44,366 bases of DNA from JBGSUE01 sp041753515 (GCA_041753515.1 JBGSUE010000002.1:1-44366); one strand, 5' to 3'; numbered from the stretch's first letter, positions 1-7,089 are shown. The notes: generated by a model from the letters alone, not told the origin. Numbers and translations: made by a program.

Positions 1-1
1 A

Positions 2-140
2 GACGCTTCCCCGCTTTTCTCCTAGAGACCGAATATCGCTTCAATCACCGTGCTACAATCGAGAAAGATCTACGCATGTTGCTAGCGCAACATCGCCGAA
101 AAGAAAGACTTATAATTTAACATCTAACTGGGCAAGACCC
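2..140. repeat. Left terminal inverted repeat (139 bp)
   Basis: Exact reverse complement of 44228-44366. It contains a short hairpin (gttgc/gcaac arms near 88-101). In the right-hand copy the repeat begins inside the last 17 nt of a lipoprotein gene; here those 17 nt are present without the gene. It is either a dispersed genomic repeat at which the contig broke or an assembly-graph overlap. Nothing else is visible at 141-250. Confidence 0.95.
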
Positions 141-254
141 AAGTACAATCCGGCATGCACGAACGATGCGCCGCAACATGCGGCACAGATTCAATACATA
201 TCAGAATCCGGAAATTCTACCACACGTACCTAGTACAAGTCAACACTATAGGGC

Positions 255-283
255 TTGATCATAATGATAAAATCTGATATATT
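255..283 (+). promoter_or_regulatory. Sigma-70-type promoter for the 361 gene
   Basis: TTGATC (255-260), 17-nt spacer, TATATT (278-283). It predicts a leader of about 70 nt containing a small hairpin (agccc/gggct, about 296-309) before the Shine-Dalgarno sequence. Confidence 0.55.
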
Positions 284-360
284 TTGATCCTGTTTAGCCC
301 ACAGGGCTATTCCATACGTTAACATGGGGTTGTTTTCAAATTTTCACCAAGGAGAAACCC

Positions 361-663
361 GTGAAAGCCACTATCAAACCAATCGTCTGGATTGAGGGGA
401 TGGGAGAGTTTTCTTGTGCATACAATCTCTACCTTGCATTGTTTCATACATGCCGGTCAGATATGCGTGCATTCGTCCTGATCGACCTGTTCACGGAAGT
501 GTACCGGTTCAATCATATCATTGGATGGACCAATGCCGATCTGTTTACCATGGCATCTATCATCGGCACCGTCCTCATGGTGAAAGTGGAGGTACGGGAC
601 CTACTCACCATTACTCTGCCTCCAATACCATCCGATACCTTCGTACTGATCGTCATTGCATAA
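361..663 (+). CDS. Small hydrophobic protein of unknown function (100 aa)
   Basis: I do not recognise this protein. The GTG start at 361 is chosen because a strong Shine-Dalgarno sequence (aaggag, 349-354) lies 6 nt upstream. The protein has hydrophobic stretches around residues 18-30, 38-53 and 62-75 and at the C terminus, which suggests membrane association. It stands alone with its own promoter (255-283) and a strong terminator (670-725). A 13-bp sequence in its leader (318-330) is perfectly complementary to the terminator's 3' arm (703-715). That promoter-leader-SD-terminator architecture is the main argument that it is a real gene. A second overlapping frame (414-761) lacks such signals. 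Confidence 0.5.
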   Translation: MKATIKPIVWIEGMGEFSCAYNLYLALFHTCRSDMRAFVLIDLFTEVYRFNHIIGWTNADLFTMASIIGTVLMVKVEVRDLLTITLPPIPSDTFVLIVIA

Positions 664-669
664 ATGAAA

Positions 670-725
670 GACGGTTAATATGGAGTCCTATCCTATGCAC
701 ACACCCCATGTTAACTGTCTTTTTT
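670..725 (+). terminator. Rho-independent terminator after the 361 gene
   Basis: Arms 670-686 and 703-719 form a 17-position stem with two G-U wobbles and one mismatch, followed by a run of T (720-725). Bases 703-715 can alternatively pair perfectly with the mRNA leader at 318-330. Confidence 0.8.
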
Positions 726-791
726 CTCCTTTATACTTCGATATATTTTTACCTACTTTGATTATTTAAATACTTAACAATAAAAGCCTTT

Positions 792-825
792 AAAATCAGA
801 CCCGGCAGCTGCCGGGTCTGATTTT
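792..825. repeat. 34-bp perfect palindrome (dispersed family)
   Basis: Both halves are exact reverse complements around a central cagctg. It resembles the palindromes at 13066, 13113, 21242 and 32052 in length and in its core. It lies between the terminator of the 361 gene and that of the 930-1268 gene. Apart from these elements nothing else is seen in 726-875. Confidence 0.85.
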
Positions 826-874
826 ATGGATCTATTTCGATATATTTTCTATCACATTGATACTATTTTTCCTA

Positions 875-931
875 ACAAAAAGCCTGACTGATATATCCAT
901 AGATATCCCCTATTAGGGATCAGTCAGGCTT
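875..931 (-). terminator. Rho-independent terminator of the 930-1268 gene
   Basis: Perfect 13-bp arms at 880-892 and 919-931, with an inner hairpin in the loop. On the minus strand it is followed by a T tract (complement of 876-880). The distal arm starts at the stop codon. Confidence 0.85.
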
Positions 932-1268
932 AATGTGGTATGGCAAAAAACAGGAAATAGATCACACAGATCCACTCATACCCGGTAATCACGATCTGTG
1001 AAATTCTGTTGAGCACTTTCACTCCAACAAGCGCGCTTATGATATACACCGCAATAGACAATATTCCCAACACTTTCCATGGTGTTGAGACTATCAATAT
1101 TGTAAGCGGATTTACCACATAGGCAAACAAGAGTCCAAATATCATCAGCGAAGCTACATGCTGTGCCTGTACTGATGCATCTGAACCTTTTTTTGGAGTA
1201 AAAAAGAATATGACAATACTCAACAGTCCTGCTGCTGCCATCCACATGGCCAAAATTATATTTGGCAT
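930..1268 (-). CDS. Small integral membrane protein, unknown function (112 aa)
   Basis: Three or four predicted transmembrane helices cover most of the sequence (about residues 3-24, 42-60, 64-85 and 95-110). No catalytic motif is seen. The ATG at 1268 is well placed behind a strong Shine-Dalgarno sequence (aaggagg, 1275-1281 on the opposite strand). It lies 38 bp downstream of the WecG-like glycosyltransferase gene on the same strand and ends in a terminator, so the two are probably co-transcribed. A role in surface polysaccharide assembly is possible from context only. Confidence 0.65.
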   Translation of the reverse strand: MPNIILAMWMAAAGLLSIVIFFFTPKKGSDASVQAQHVASLMIFGLLFAYVVNPLTILIVSTPWKVLGILSIAVYIISALVGVKVLNRISQIVITGYEWICVIYFLFFAIPH

Positions 1269-1306
1269 CGGGAACCTCCTTCCGAATTGGTAAGCCGATC
1301 ACACGG

Positions 1307-2128
1307 TTACTTTTTCAAATACCCACGTGACCGGCTTTTCAGAACGAGGGCCGCGAAGTGTAAAAGTGCCAGTTGGCGCTTCCATCGCCACGGCTCGATT
1401 ATAAGCCGCCAGAGCCATTCAAGTCCAGAGTTTCTCATCCAGTACGGAGACCGTTTCACCCGCCCGGCAATCATATCAAAAGATCCGCCCACGCTCATAA
1501 AAAGTATGGGGTTAGTAGTGAGGGGTTGGTAGTATGCAGATAATTTTTCTATAAAAAATTCCTGTTTTGGTGCACCCAACCCTACAAATATCATCTTCGT
1601 GTGTGTTTTGAGTATTTTTGAGGCTAATTCTTCTATTGTCGTCTCCTCCGGTTCCGCAACCCAACCCTGTAGTTTTGGATGTTTATTCTGTAAGCACTCC
1701 AGTGCCTTGAGTGCTATTTTATCCCTACCCCCAATAAAGCCTATTTTTATGCTCTCTTTTTCGGCATATGCGATAAGATTCATCATGAAGTCGATACCGG
1801 ATATCCTGTGATCAAAAGGCTTTTTCAAAGCCCATAATACTCCAATACCATCAGGAAGTACCAAATCAGCCCTATTGAGGGTCTCATGAAATGAATGATT
1901 TTTCTGCGCCAGAACAATCTGTTCAGGATTTGGTGTGAAAATAATTAATGGTTTTACCCCGAACCCCGAACCCTGAACCATGTACTCATGAATGTTCTCC
2001 AAAATCTTTTTTTTATCTTCCGTTGTGATTTTTATTCCCAGCACTTTTTCCGCATGAAGGCTCGTAGTAATACTATAGTTCATAGTTAATAGTTCGTGGT
2101 CTGTGGAAAAATCTTCATATGAACACAT
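1307..2128 (-). CDS. WecG/TagA/CpsF family glycosyltransferase
   Basis: GT26-family enzyme. The family transfers N-acetylmannosamine(-uronate) or a related sugar to an undecaprenyl-linked acceptor at the membrane in surface polymer synthesis. Visible landmarks: FTPNPEQIVLA (64-74), ADLVLPDGIGV with the conserved Asp93 (87-97), IGGRDK (132-137), FVGLGAPKQE (181-190), SVGGSFDMIAGR (212-223) and the basic/Trp-rich tail EWLWRLIIEPWRWKRQ (237-252). Length is usual. The start is uncertain: the first 15 residues come from a heptameric repeat (2074-2105), and Met16 (2083) or a later start is possible. Two more repeat-derived in-frame inserts are present (about residues 50-57 and 199-206). It is probably in an operon with the 112-aa membrane protein downstream. 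Confidence 0.9.
   Translation of the reverse strand: MCSYEDFSTDHELLTMNYSITTSLHAEKVLGIKITTEDKKKILENIHEYMVQGSGFGVKPLIIFTPNPEQIVLAQKNHSFHETLNRADLVLPDGIGVLWALKKPFDHRISGIDFMMNLIAYAEKESIKIGFIGGRDKIALKALECLQNKHPKLQGWVAEPEETTIEELASKILKTHTKMIFVGLGAPKQEFFIEKLSAYYQPLTTNPILFMSVGGSFDMIAGRVKRSPYWMRNSGLEWLWRLIIEPWRWKRQLALLHFAALVLKSRSRGYLKK
1506..1533. repeat. Heptameric repeat inside the WecG-like gene
   Basis: Four degenerate 7-nt units (gggttag, tagtgag, gggttgg, tagtatg), read in frame as YYQPLTTNP between two conserved motifs. Confidence 0.65.
1957..1979. repeat. Heptameric repeat inside the WecG-like gene
   Basis: Three units of cccgaac/cctgaac, read in frame on the minus strand as QGSGFG just upstream of the conserved TPNPEQ motif. 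Confidence 0.65.
2074..2105. repeat. Heptameric repeat at the 5' end of the WecG-like gene
   Basis: Degenerate units of the type atagttc/atagtta/atagttc/gtggtct cover the first codons and obscure the true start. Confidence 0.6.
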
Positions 2129-2189
2129 TTATTTGTATATAAAATAAATTTAATAGAGTAATTTTCGTTATATAGTATTATTTATTATA

Positions 2190-2236
2190 AGCTATACTAT
2201 AAACTACCAACTACAAACCCCAAACCACTGACTACT
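2190..2236. repeat. Heptameric repeat at the mreB 3' boundary
   Basis: Units of the type actacca/actacaa/accccaa/accactg/actac end at the mreB stop codon. Same repeat class as inside neighbouring genes. The rest of the 2129-2231 gap is AT-rich with no gene. Confidence 0.6.
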
Positions 2237-3353
2237 TCCTCGCCACGCTTCGTTTGTATAATTCAATATTTTCCAGTGCAACTCCAGTCCCGCGAACCAC
2301 GCAGAGCAGCGGATCGTCTGCCACATGGCAGACCACGCCGGTCTTTTCGGTGAGGAGAGCATCCAAATTTCTCAGCATACTTGTTCCTCCGGCCATCACT
2401 ATGCCTTTGTCGATAATATCAGCAGCAAGTTCAGGTGGTGTATCTTCGAGTACTGCCTTCACACATGCGATAATCTGTGAGAGAACCGGCGTTATTGCCT
2501 CCGTAATTTCCCCCGCTTCAATTTCCACCATCCGTGGCAATCCGGTGACGGTATCACGGCCCCGCACTTCCATCACTCCGGGTGGCAGCGGCGCCTTTTC
2601 TTCCATTACTTCCTCGTCTTCTTTTTTTACGTCCTTTCTATGCTTCGAAATCGGATATACTAATTTTTCATCTTTATTTTTGGGATTTGGGATTTTTGAT
2701 TTGGAACTTTTCATCGCATTCCCAATATTAATTTTAATCGATTCCGCCATCCGCTCGCCAATAATCAGGTTGCATTTTTTCTTCACGTACAATGCTATTG
2801 CTTCATCAATCTTATTGCCGGCAACTCTTGCGCTTTTGTGAATGACAACTCCTCCGAGAGAAATAACGGCACATTCTGTGGATCCGCCGCCTATATCCAC
2901 TATCATATGGCCAGATGCCTGAGCAATGGGTATTTTCGCCCCAATTGCCGCAGAGAGCGGTTCTTCAATAAGATATGCCACACGCGCTCCTGCCGAAAGT
3001 GTCGCATCCAGTACGGCACGGCGCTCCACCTGTGTCACACCGCTTGGCACACAGATCATGACTTCCGGTTTAAATATCCGGTTTTTGCCAGCCACGCGGT
3101 TCAAAAAATACCGGAGCATAGCCTCCGTCAGCCGGTAATCGGCAATCACCCCATCTTTCATGGGGCGGGATGCCATGATATTGCCGGGGGTACGCCCCAG
3201 CATTTCTTTGGCTTCATTGCCTACAGCCACGACCCTGTTGTCATCTATCGTCACAGCAACGACTGTCGGTTCGTTCAGAACCACGCCGGTGCCGGCAAGC
3301 CATACCACGCTGTTTGCCGTCCCCAGATCTATCCCGATTCTTTTTGAAAACAT
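2232..3353 (-). CDS. mreB: Rod-shape-determining protein MreB
   Basis: Bacterial actin homologue that polymerises on the inner membrane face and directs elongasome peptidoglycan synthesis. Actin-fold signatures: phosphate-1 IGIDLGTANSVVWL (6-19), phosphate-2 IVDIGGGSTECAVISLGG (151-168) and the adenosine motif GIVMAGGTSMLRNLDALL (317-334). At 373 aa it is about 30-40 residues longer than typical MreB. The extra stretch (about residues 213-260, Lys/Glu-rich) lies just before the conserved EVRGRDTVTGLP motif and begins with a heptamer-derived KSKIPNPKNK. The start is consistent with family length and has a purine-rich Shine-Dalgarno-like sequence. No mreC/mreD adjoins. It is divergent from the PEGA gene across a 76-bp AT-rich spacer. 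Confidence 0.96.
   Translation of the reverse strand: MFSKRIGIDLGTANSVVWLAGTGVVLNEPTVVAVTIDDNRVVAVGNEAKEMLGRTPGNIMASRPMKDGVIADYRLTEAMLRYFLNRVAGKNRIFKPEVMICVPSGVTQVERRAVLDATLSAGARVAYLIEEPLSAAIGAKIPIAQASGHMIVDIGGGSTECAVISLGGVVIHKSARVAGNKIDEAIALYVKKKCNLIIGERMAESIKINIGNAMKSSKSKIPNPKNKDEKLVYPISKHRKDVKKEDEEVMEEKAPLPPGVMEVRGRDTVTGLPRMVEIEAGEITEAITPVLSQIIACVKAVLEDTPPELAADIIDKGIVMAGGTSMLRNLDALLTEKTGVVCHVADDPLLCVVRGTGVALENIELYKRSVARK
2678..2711. repeat. Heptameric repeat inside mreB
   Basis: Two perfect gggattt units plus degenerate flanking units, read on the minus strand in frame as KSKIPNPK. It belongs to the same word family as the argS arrays. Confidence 0.75.
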
Positions 3354-3429
3354 TTACTTTTTCCTTTCCCCTTTTCCCTTTCACCTCTCGTTCTCGCATT
3401 CTACCACAGTATAATTTATAATATATTCT

Positions 3430-4641
3430 ATGGCTACTCATAAAATTCGAGATATTCTGATCCCTTTCTTATCAGTGTGTCTTATTTTAGGAACATCAAT
3501 ACTCGTCATTGCCTACGGACGAGGATACAGAATCGATTTTCTTGGAAAATCACTCAAACCCACAGGACTTCTGGCAGCCACATCAGACCCCACGGGTGCC
3601 CAAATTCTTGTTGACGGAGAACTGAAAAGCGCGACAAACAATACCATAAACATCGCTCCCGGCTGGTATACGGTATCCATTGCGAAAGAAGGATACCAGG
3701 CATGGACCAAACAGATCGGCATTAAAGGGGAAGTCGTATCCCGTGCCGACGCATACCTGTTTCCCACAAGCCCCAGTTTGTCAGCAATCACAACATCCGG
3801 CATTACAACCCCTTCTTTATCCCCCGACGGTTCAAAACTGGTCTATATCATCCCTGCCACACAGGAATCTTCCGAAAGCGCACTCCTGACACGTAAAACC
3901 GGTATTTTTGTCCTTGATCTGGCAGACCGTCCCTTAGGCCTCAACCGTGATGCGGTCCAGATTGCTGACGCAAAAACATTTGATATAAGCGGTATTGAAT
4001 TTTTCTGGTCACCCGATTCAAAACAAATTCTTGTGAAGCGGACTCCGGAATTTTCCGAAGTGTCCCAATATTTTCTTCTGGATTCAGACAGACTCAATAC
4101 TGCCATATCCCGCGTCTACAATCTTGAAGACATTCAAGCCCAATGGGATGAACTGGAAAAACTCAAAAAGAAAGAAAAACTCTCCGGATTACCCCTCGTC
4201 ACCCAGGAGACAATCACTACATACATGGATATCATCAGTTTCTCACCGGATGAAACAAAAATCCTCTATGAAGCATCAACTTCCGGAACTATTCCTCAGC
4301 TGATCATTCCACCTCTTATCGGATCAAACACAACAGAAGAAAGTCGGACTATATCGGAAGGGAACATATATACGTATGATATTAAAGAAGACCGGAATTA
4401 TTTTATCGGAAAAGATCAGAATTTTATATGGCTTCCCACAAACCGTCATCTCATCTATGTATCAAAAGAAAAAATCGACGTCATGGATTACGACAAAACA
4501 AACCAGAAAACGATCTACTCAGGACCGTTTCAGGACAATTTTGTGGTCCCCTGGTCCAACGCATCCAAAGTTCTCATCCTCACCACCCTCAATGCCTCCA
4601 CCGGCTCCCTGCCGAATCTGTATGCCGTGAATTTACGATAA
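3430..4641 (+). CDS. Membrane-anchored PEGA-domain, propeller-like surface protein (403 aa)
   Basis: One N-terminal transmembrane segment (about residues 9-30) is followed by a PEGA-type domain (about 46-110; STDPTGAQILVDGE-like start, YTVSIAKEGYQAW end). The rest carries TolB/WD40-like blade signatures (LSPDGSKLVYI, FFWSPDSKQILVK, ISFSPDETKILYE). PEGA domains are extracellular beta-modules in envelope proteins; a cell-surface anchoring or binding role is inferred. The ATG at 3430 is short-spaced after a TATAAT-like box with no Shine-Dalgarno sequence. The C-terminal residues SLPNLYAVNLR recur 41 bp after the stop as SLTNLYAVHLR (4687-4719). Confidence 0.8.
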   Translation: MATHKIRDILIPFLSVCLILGTSILVIAYGRGYRIDFLGKSLKPTGLLAATSDPTGAQILVDGELKSATNNTINIAPGWYTVSIAKEGYQAWTKQIGIKGEVVSRADAYLFPTSPSLSAITTSGITTPSLSPDGSKLVYIIPATQESSESALLTRKTGIFVLDLADRPLGLNRDAVQIADAKTFDISGIEFFWSPDSKQILVKRTPEFSEVSQYFLLDSDRLNTAISRVYNLEDIQAQWDELEKLKKKEKLSGLPLVTQETITTYMDIISFSPDETKILYEASTSGTIPQLIIPPLIGSNTTEESRTISEGNIYTYDIKEDRNYFIGKDQNFIWLPTNRHLIYVSKEKIDVMDYDKTNQKTIYSGPFQDNFVVPWSNASKVLILTTLNASTGSLPNLYAVNLR

Positions 4642-4680
4642 ATTATTATAGCCAGTTCATCCGCCATATCTAAAGAGATC

Positions 4681-4734
4681 GCAGACTCCCTCACCAACTT
4701 ATACGCTGTACATTTGCGTTTTTTCTATATATAA
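4681..4734 (+). pseudogene. Displaced 3'-terminal fragment of the PEGA gene
   Basis: Translates as ADSLTNLYAVHLRFFYI then stop. Nine of eleven residues match the real C terminus SLPNLYAVNLR, although only about two thirds of the DNA matches. It lies 39 bp beyond the functional stop with no start of its own. It is best explained as the former or an alternative 3' end left behind after an insertion or replacement. Confidence 0.7.
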
Positions 4735-4737
4735 AAA

Positions 4738-4766
4738 TTGATTTATAAGATATTTTATCTTATAAT
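4738..4766 (+). promoter_or_regulatory. Sigma-70-type promoter for the 4981 gene
   Basis: TTGATT (4738-4743), 17-nt spacer, TATAAT (4761-4766). It predicts a leader of about 200 nt. Confidence 0.65.
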
Positions 4767-4829
4767 ATTAGTTCTGGTTCTGCTACGTACTTTACCATAT
4801 ACCACACTGATCACCCTTTCCGGTCTTTA

Positions 4830-4888
4830 TTATTTGAGAAATCCGTTCATGATATATTTCATGCATAGATATCTCAAATAATGAACGG
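4830..4888 (+). promoter_or_regulatory. Foldback structure in the leader of the 4981 gene
   Basis: Perfect 10-bp arms ttatttgaga (4830-4839) and tctcaaataa (4872-4881), overlapped by a competing pair ccgttcat (4843-4850)/atgaacgg (4881-4888). The two pairings share a base, so they could be alternative folds. Apart from this leader, 4735-4980 holds no other gene. Confidence 0.55.
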
Positions 4889-4980
4889 GAATTTGCGGCG
4901 CTGATTGAGTGTCAGTTCCAATGCAAATACAATATGTTTTTCTTTACCCGGGAAAGACAAGACCAGAAAGGAGTATTCCG

Positions 4981-5214
4981 ATGATTATCGGTTACCTCGG
5001 TGAATTTTTAATCATAAGCATGGTGGTTTACTACATCCTTTACCATCCAATGAACGCGGCAGTATCGAGTGCTGTAATGACAGTTGTTTCAATTGTCGGT
5101 ACATTGCTTCTTATTGGAATTGGATATGTTATTCCACCAACTTTATCACTGTACTTTTATGTAGCTGCAGGTGGGCTTATGGTGGGCACAGCAGTTACCA
5201 TTTACAGGAGATAA
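4981..5214 (+). CDS. Small membrane protein, unknown function (77 aa)
   Basis: The start at 4981 (not the in-frame GTG at 4909) is chosen because aaggag at 4968-4973 sits 7 nt upstream. The protein is almost wholly hydrophobic, with predicted helices at about residues 3-21, 28-48 and 52-73 and a short basic C terminus (YRR). No family recognised. It has its own promoter and a foldback leader, like the other small exported or membrane genes here. The following 5215-5478 region shows only a small hairpin (5289-5311) and no gene. Confidence 0.65.
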   Translation: MIIGYLGEFLIISMVVYYILYHPMNAAVSSAVMTVVSIVGTLLLIGIGYVIPPTLSLYFYVAAGGLMVGTAVTIYRR

Positions 5215-5478
5215 AAGTAATAACTCAAAATAATATGAACCGGGCCAAGAATATCGTACATTCATTGGATAGACATGCGCAACAAAGCATCTTATGCACT
5301 CTCATAAGATCCGGTAACGGATGTCACAAACTGAGTTTATTCAAAACTCTCCCGAGCGTTTCGGTTTATTGTGATTTGTCAATGATTCAGTGTGGTATAT
5401 ATTATTTCTAATTTTATAAATCTACTCAACCTCTGTCTCACTCCCCAACTTGTTTGCCACAAATATACGCTGACCTTG

Positions 5479-5550
5479 TATCCCCGATAGGAATCGAACC
5501 TACATCGGAGGTTTAGGAAACCTCTGCTCTATCCATTGAGCTACGGGGAC
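5479..5550 (-). tRNA. tRNA-Arg (anticodon CCT)
   Basis: 72-nt cloverleaf on the minus strand. The acceptor arm gtccccg pairs with cggggat, the anticodon stem is gaggt/acctc and the anticodon loop TTCCTAA gives CCT, reading AGG. The T-loop TTCGATT is present. The 3' CCA is not encoded. Confidence 0.93.
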
Positions 5551-5562
5551 AAATATGACTCT

Positions 5563-5592
5563 CGCATTTTATCACGGGAATGGTAAAATGCG
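5563..5592. other. Hairpin upstream of tRNA-Arg
   Basis: Perfect 9-bp arms cgcatttta (5563-5571)/taaaatgcg (5584-5592). Role not clear. Confidence 0.5.
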
Positions 5593-5621
5593 ACATACGG
5601 GGTGTGTCTTGAGTTGACTCG

Positions 5622-5681
5622 CCCTGAAAATGTTGTATTCGAACAATCTGTCAAGCTTTGCTTGACACAACATTTTTAGGG
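5622..5681. repeat. Nested palindromic element between two tRNA genes
   Basis: Outer 15-nt arms (5622-5636 and 5667-5681, one mismatch) enclose a second perfect hairpin gtcaagc-ttt-gcttgac (5650-5666). No coding capacity. MITE/REP-like. Confidence 0.75.
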
Positions 5682-5711
5682 TAAACGCTTCGATAATATT
5701 GTGTATTCTGT

Positions 5712-5784
5712 CGGGGATTAGCGCAGTTGGTAGCGCGCATCGTTCGGGACGATGAGGCCGCCAGTTCGAGTCTGGCATCCCCGA
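5712..5784 (+). tRNA. tRNA-Pro (anticodon CGG)
   Basis: Acceptor cggggat (5712-5718) pairs with atccccg (5777-5783). The D-arm is agcgcagttggtagcgc-like, the anticodon loop TTCGGGA gives CGG, reading CCG, and the T-loop is TTCGAGT. CCA is not encoded. The flanks continue the acceptor pairing: gtgtattctg (5701-5710) pairs with cagaatacac (5785-5794). Confidence 0.93.
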
Positions 5785-5807
5785 CAGAATACACAAATAT
5801 TTTAGGG

Positions 5808-5840
5808 ACAAAGAGGTCGACGGTTCAAGCCCGCCTTGAC
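5808..5840 (+). pseudogene. tRNA 3'-half fragment (pseudo-tRNA)
   Basis: The stretch aggtcgacggttcaagcccg looks like a variable loop followed by a T-arm (stem gacgg/ccgcc with one mismatch, loop TTCAAGC). No matching 5' half or anticodon arm precedes it. Confidence 0.35.
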
Positions 5841-5895
5841 TCGACGTCACGGCGAGGCAGGTCCGCCCACCCCGACTATACAAAAATCCGTTTGT

Positions 5896-5910
5896 GCGGT
5901 ATAATACCGC
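5896..5910 (+). promoter_or_regulatory. Palindromic -10 region of maf
   Basis: gcggtataataccgc: the TATAAT box (5900-5905) is the centre of a perfect 15-nt inverted repeat. Transcription would start at about 5912, the A of the ATG. Confidence 0.55.
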
Positions 5911-5911
5911 A

Positions 5912-6571
5912 ATGAACTTATCTTTCACCTCGTCCAAATCCCAGCTTGCCGCCCTGCCGATCCCCACCCATATTACCCTTGCATCGCAGTCTGTCGGACG
6001 CCGCCAGATTCTGGACAAAATGTCCATCCGTTTTAGAGTGGCAGTGACAAACGTAGAAGAAGACAGAATCACCAACGCCGATCCCATCAAAACCATCAAA
6101 ATGAGGGCCGCTGCCAAACTTGATGAAGTGATCAACCACCGCAAAGTCTACATGATCGATGAAAAAGTGAAGAATCTCATTATTGCCGCCGATTCCATGG
6201 CCGTTATCGGAAAAAAGTCATTCGGCAAGCCGGACGGACGGGAGGGAGTAAAAACCATGCTCAAGGAACTGATGGGTAAAACACATGTATTCACCACTGC
6301 ATTATCGGCGGGGTTTCTGGATGTCGGTGGTATTGTCAAAAAACGCTGGGACAAGACAGAGTCGACGAAAGTGACGATGCGCAAAATGGCTGCAGCAGAA
6401 CTGGAAAGTTACGCCAACCGATTCGACTTTTCCCGGTTTGCCGCCGCATATGCCTTAAACGATGCTCCGTGGGATCTGGTCACCAAAATCGACGGATCCT
6501 ACACCAACGTCGTCGGTCTTCCGGCGGAGATTATTTTACCAATTCTCCGCTCACTTGAATTGATTACATAA
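5912..6571 (+). CDS. maf: Maf-family nucleotide pyrophosphatase
   Basis: Maf/HAM1-superfamily enzyme. The family hydrolyses non-canonical or modified nucleoside triphosphates such as dTTP, UTP and methylated NTPs to the monophosphate plus pyrophosphate. Motifs (numbered from Met at 5912): LASQSVGRRQIL near residue 23 (family LASxSPRR), the acidic AADSMAVIGKK near residue 88 (family ADTVV) and DGSYTNVVGLPAEII near residue 195 (family GSYTNVVGLP). The proline of the first motif is replaced (SVGRR). The 219-aa length is normal. The ATG at 5912 is chosen from homology and the -10 box 6 nt upstream; the upstream in-frame ATG (5894) overlaps the promoter. Probably leaderless. Confidence 0.88.
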   Translation: MNLSFTSSKSQLAALPIPTHITLASQSVGRRQILDKMSIRFRVAVTNVEEDRITNADPIKTIKMRAAAKLDEVINHRKVYMIDEKVKNLIIAADSMAVIGKKSFGKPDGREGVKTMLKELMGKTHVFTTALSAGFLDVGGIVKKRWDKTESTKVTMRKMAAAELESYANRFDFSRFAAAYALNDAPWDLVTKIDGSYTNVVGLPAEIILPILRSLELIT

Positions 6572-6580
6572 GTCGATAAT

Positions 6581-6615
6581 GTCATTGCGATACCGTTCCC
6601 ACGGAGAAGCAATCC
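6581..6615. repeat. REP-like repeat fragment (GTCATTGCGA type)
   Basis: Starts gtcattgcga and continues into gagaagcaatcc, the arrangement of widespread GTCATTGCGA...GAAGCAATC repeats. It lies between the maf stop and the 6618-6818 gene. Confidence 0.55.
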
Positions 6616-6617
6616 CG

Positions 6618-6818
6618 TTATGCAGTGGATTGACCTTGCAGGCTCGATTCAAACTCACTCTCAGAAATCCAGGCATTTTTTTTATACGAGAATACAAACG
6701 AAGCCTTGCATTTCGGGCACACCCCCGTCACCAGCCCCACGTCTTCCTCTACCCCTACAGCTTTCCCGCCAAGGCATGATTCATGCTGTTCAATGACAAC
6801 ATATTGAGGATTTTTCAT
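6618..6818 (-). CDS. Small putative metal-binding protein (66 aa)
   Basis: Not assigned to a family. One CPKC pair (residues 34-37) and an earlier HESC (12-15) give potential zinc ligands. The sequence otherwise looks soluble and ends in a Ser/Glu-rich tail next to a REP-like repeat. It is on the opposite strand to maf and in tandem with the 75-aa gene at 6862-7089. No Shine-Dalgarno sequence is evident. Codon use is like its neighbours, but at this length the call is tentative. Confidence 0.45.
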   Translation of the reverse strand: MKNPQYVVIEQHESCLGGKAVGVEEDVGLVTGVCPKCKASFVFSYKKNAWISESEFESSLQGQSTA

Positions 6819-6861
6819 CTAATCACGATATCGGATTTTGGAGTATATGTGAAGAGGGAAA

Positions 6862-7089
6862 TTATGGTTTTTTGCTTCTATCAGCTAATCTTTGTAATAG
6901 ACCGGACCGTTCAGCTCCTCCAACTAATGCATTTTGCGTTCGTATTTTCAATTCTTGTGCTGCTGCAATCTGCTTTTGTTTTTCCATTAAAGCAATAGTT
7001 TCGTCACTAATCTCTCCGGTATTTATATTTGTTTGCTCACGAGTCCCCATTGGTTGATGAATTTTGCTAAACGTTTTCGATGCTTCCAT
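6862..7089 (-). CDS. Hypothetical protein (75 aa)
   Basis: Charged soluble protein, mostly helical (residues 28-60, Gln/Lys/Glu-rich), with no recognised domain. Support comes from a perfect TATAAT box (7098-7103, minus sense) exactly 8 nt before the ATG, the leaderless layout used by many real genes in this window. It is divergent from the 777-aa gene at 7187. Confidence 0.5.
   Translation of the reverse strand: MEASKTFSKIHQPMGTREQTNINTGEISDETIALMEKQKQIAAAQELKIRTQNALVGGAERSGLLQRLADRSKKP

Noticed and set aside
414..761. Alternative 115-codon frame over the 361 gene
   Set aside because: It runs through the terminator and lacks a Shine-Dalgarno sequence; the 361 frame has promoter, Shine-Dalgarno sequence and terminator in the right places.
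5572..6144. Minus-strand open frame of 190 codons over tRNA-Pro and maf
   Set aside because: It covers a tRNA gene, a palindrome and the well-supported maf gene, and has no motif or start signals.
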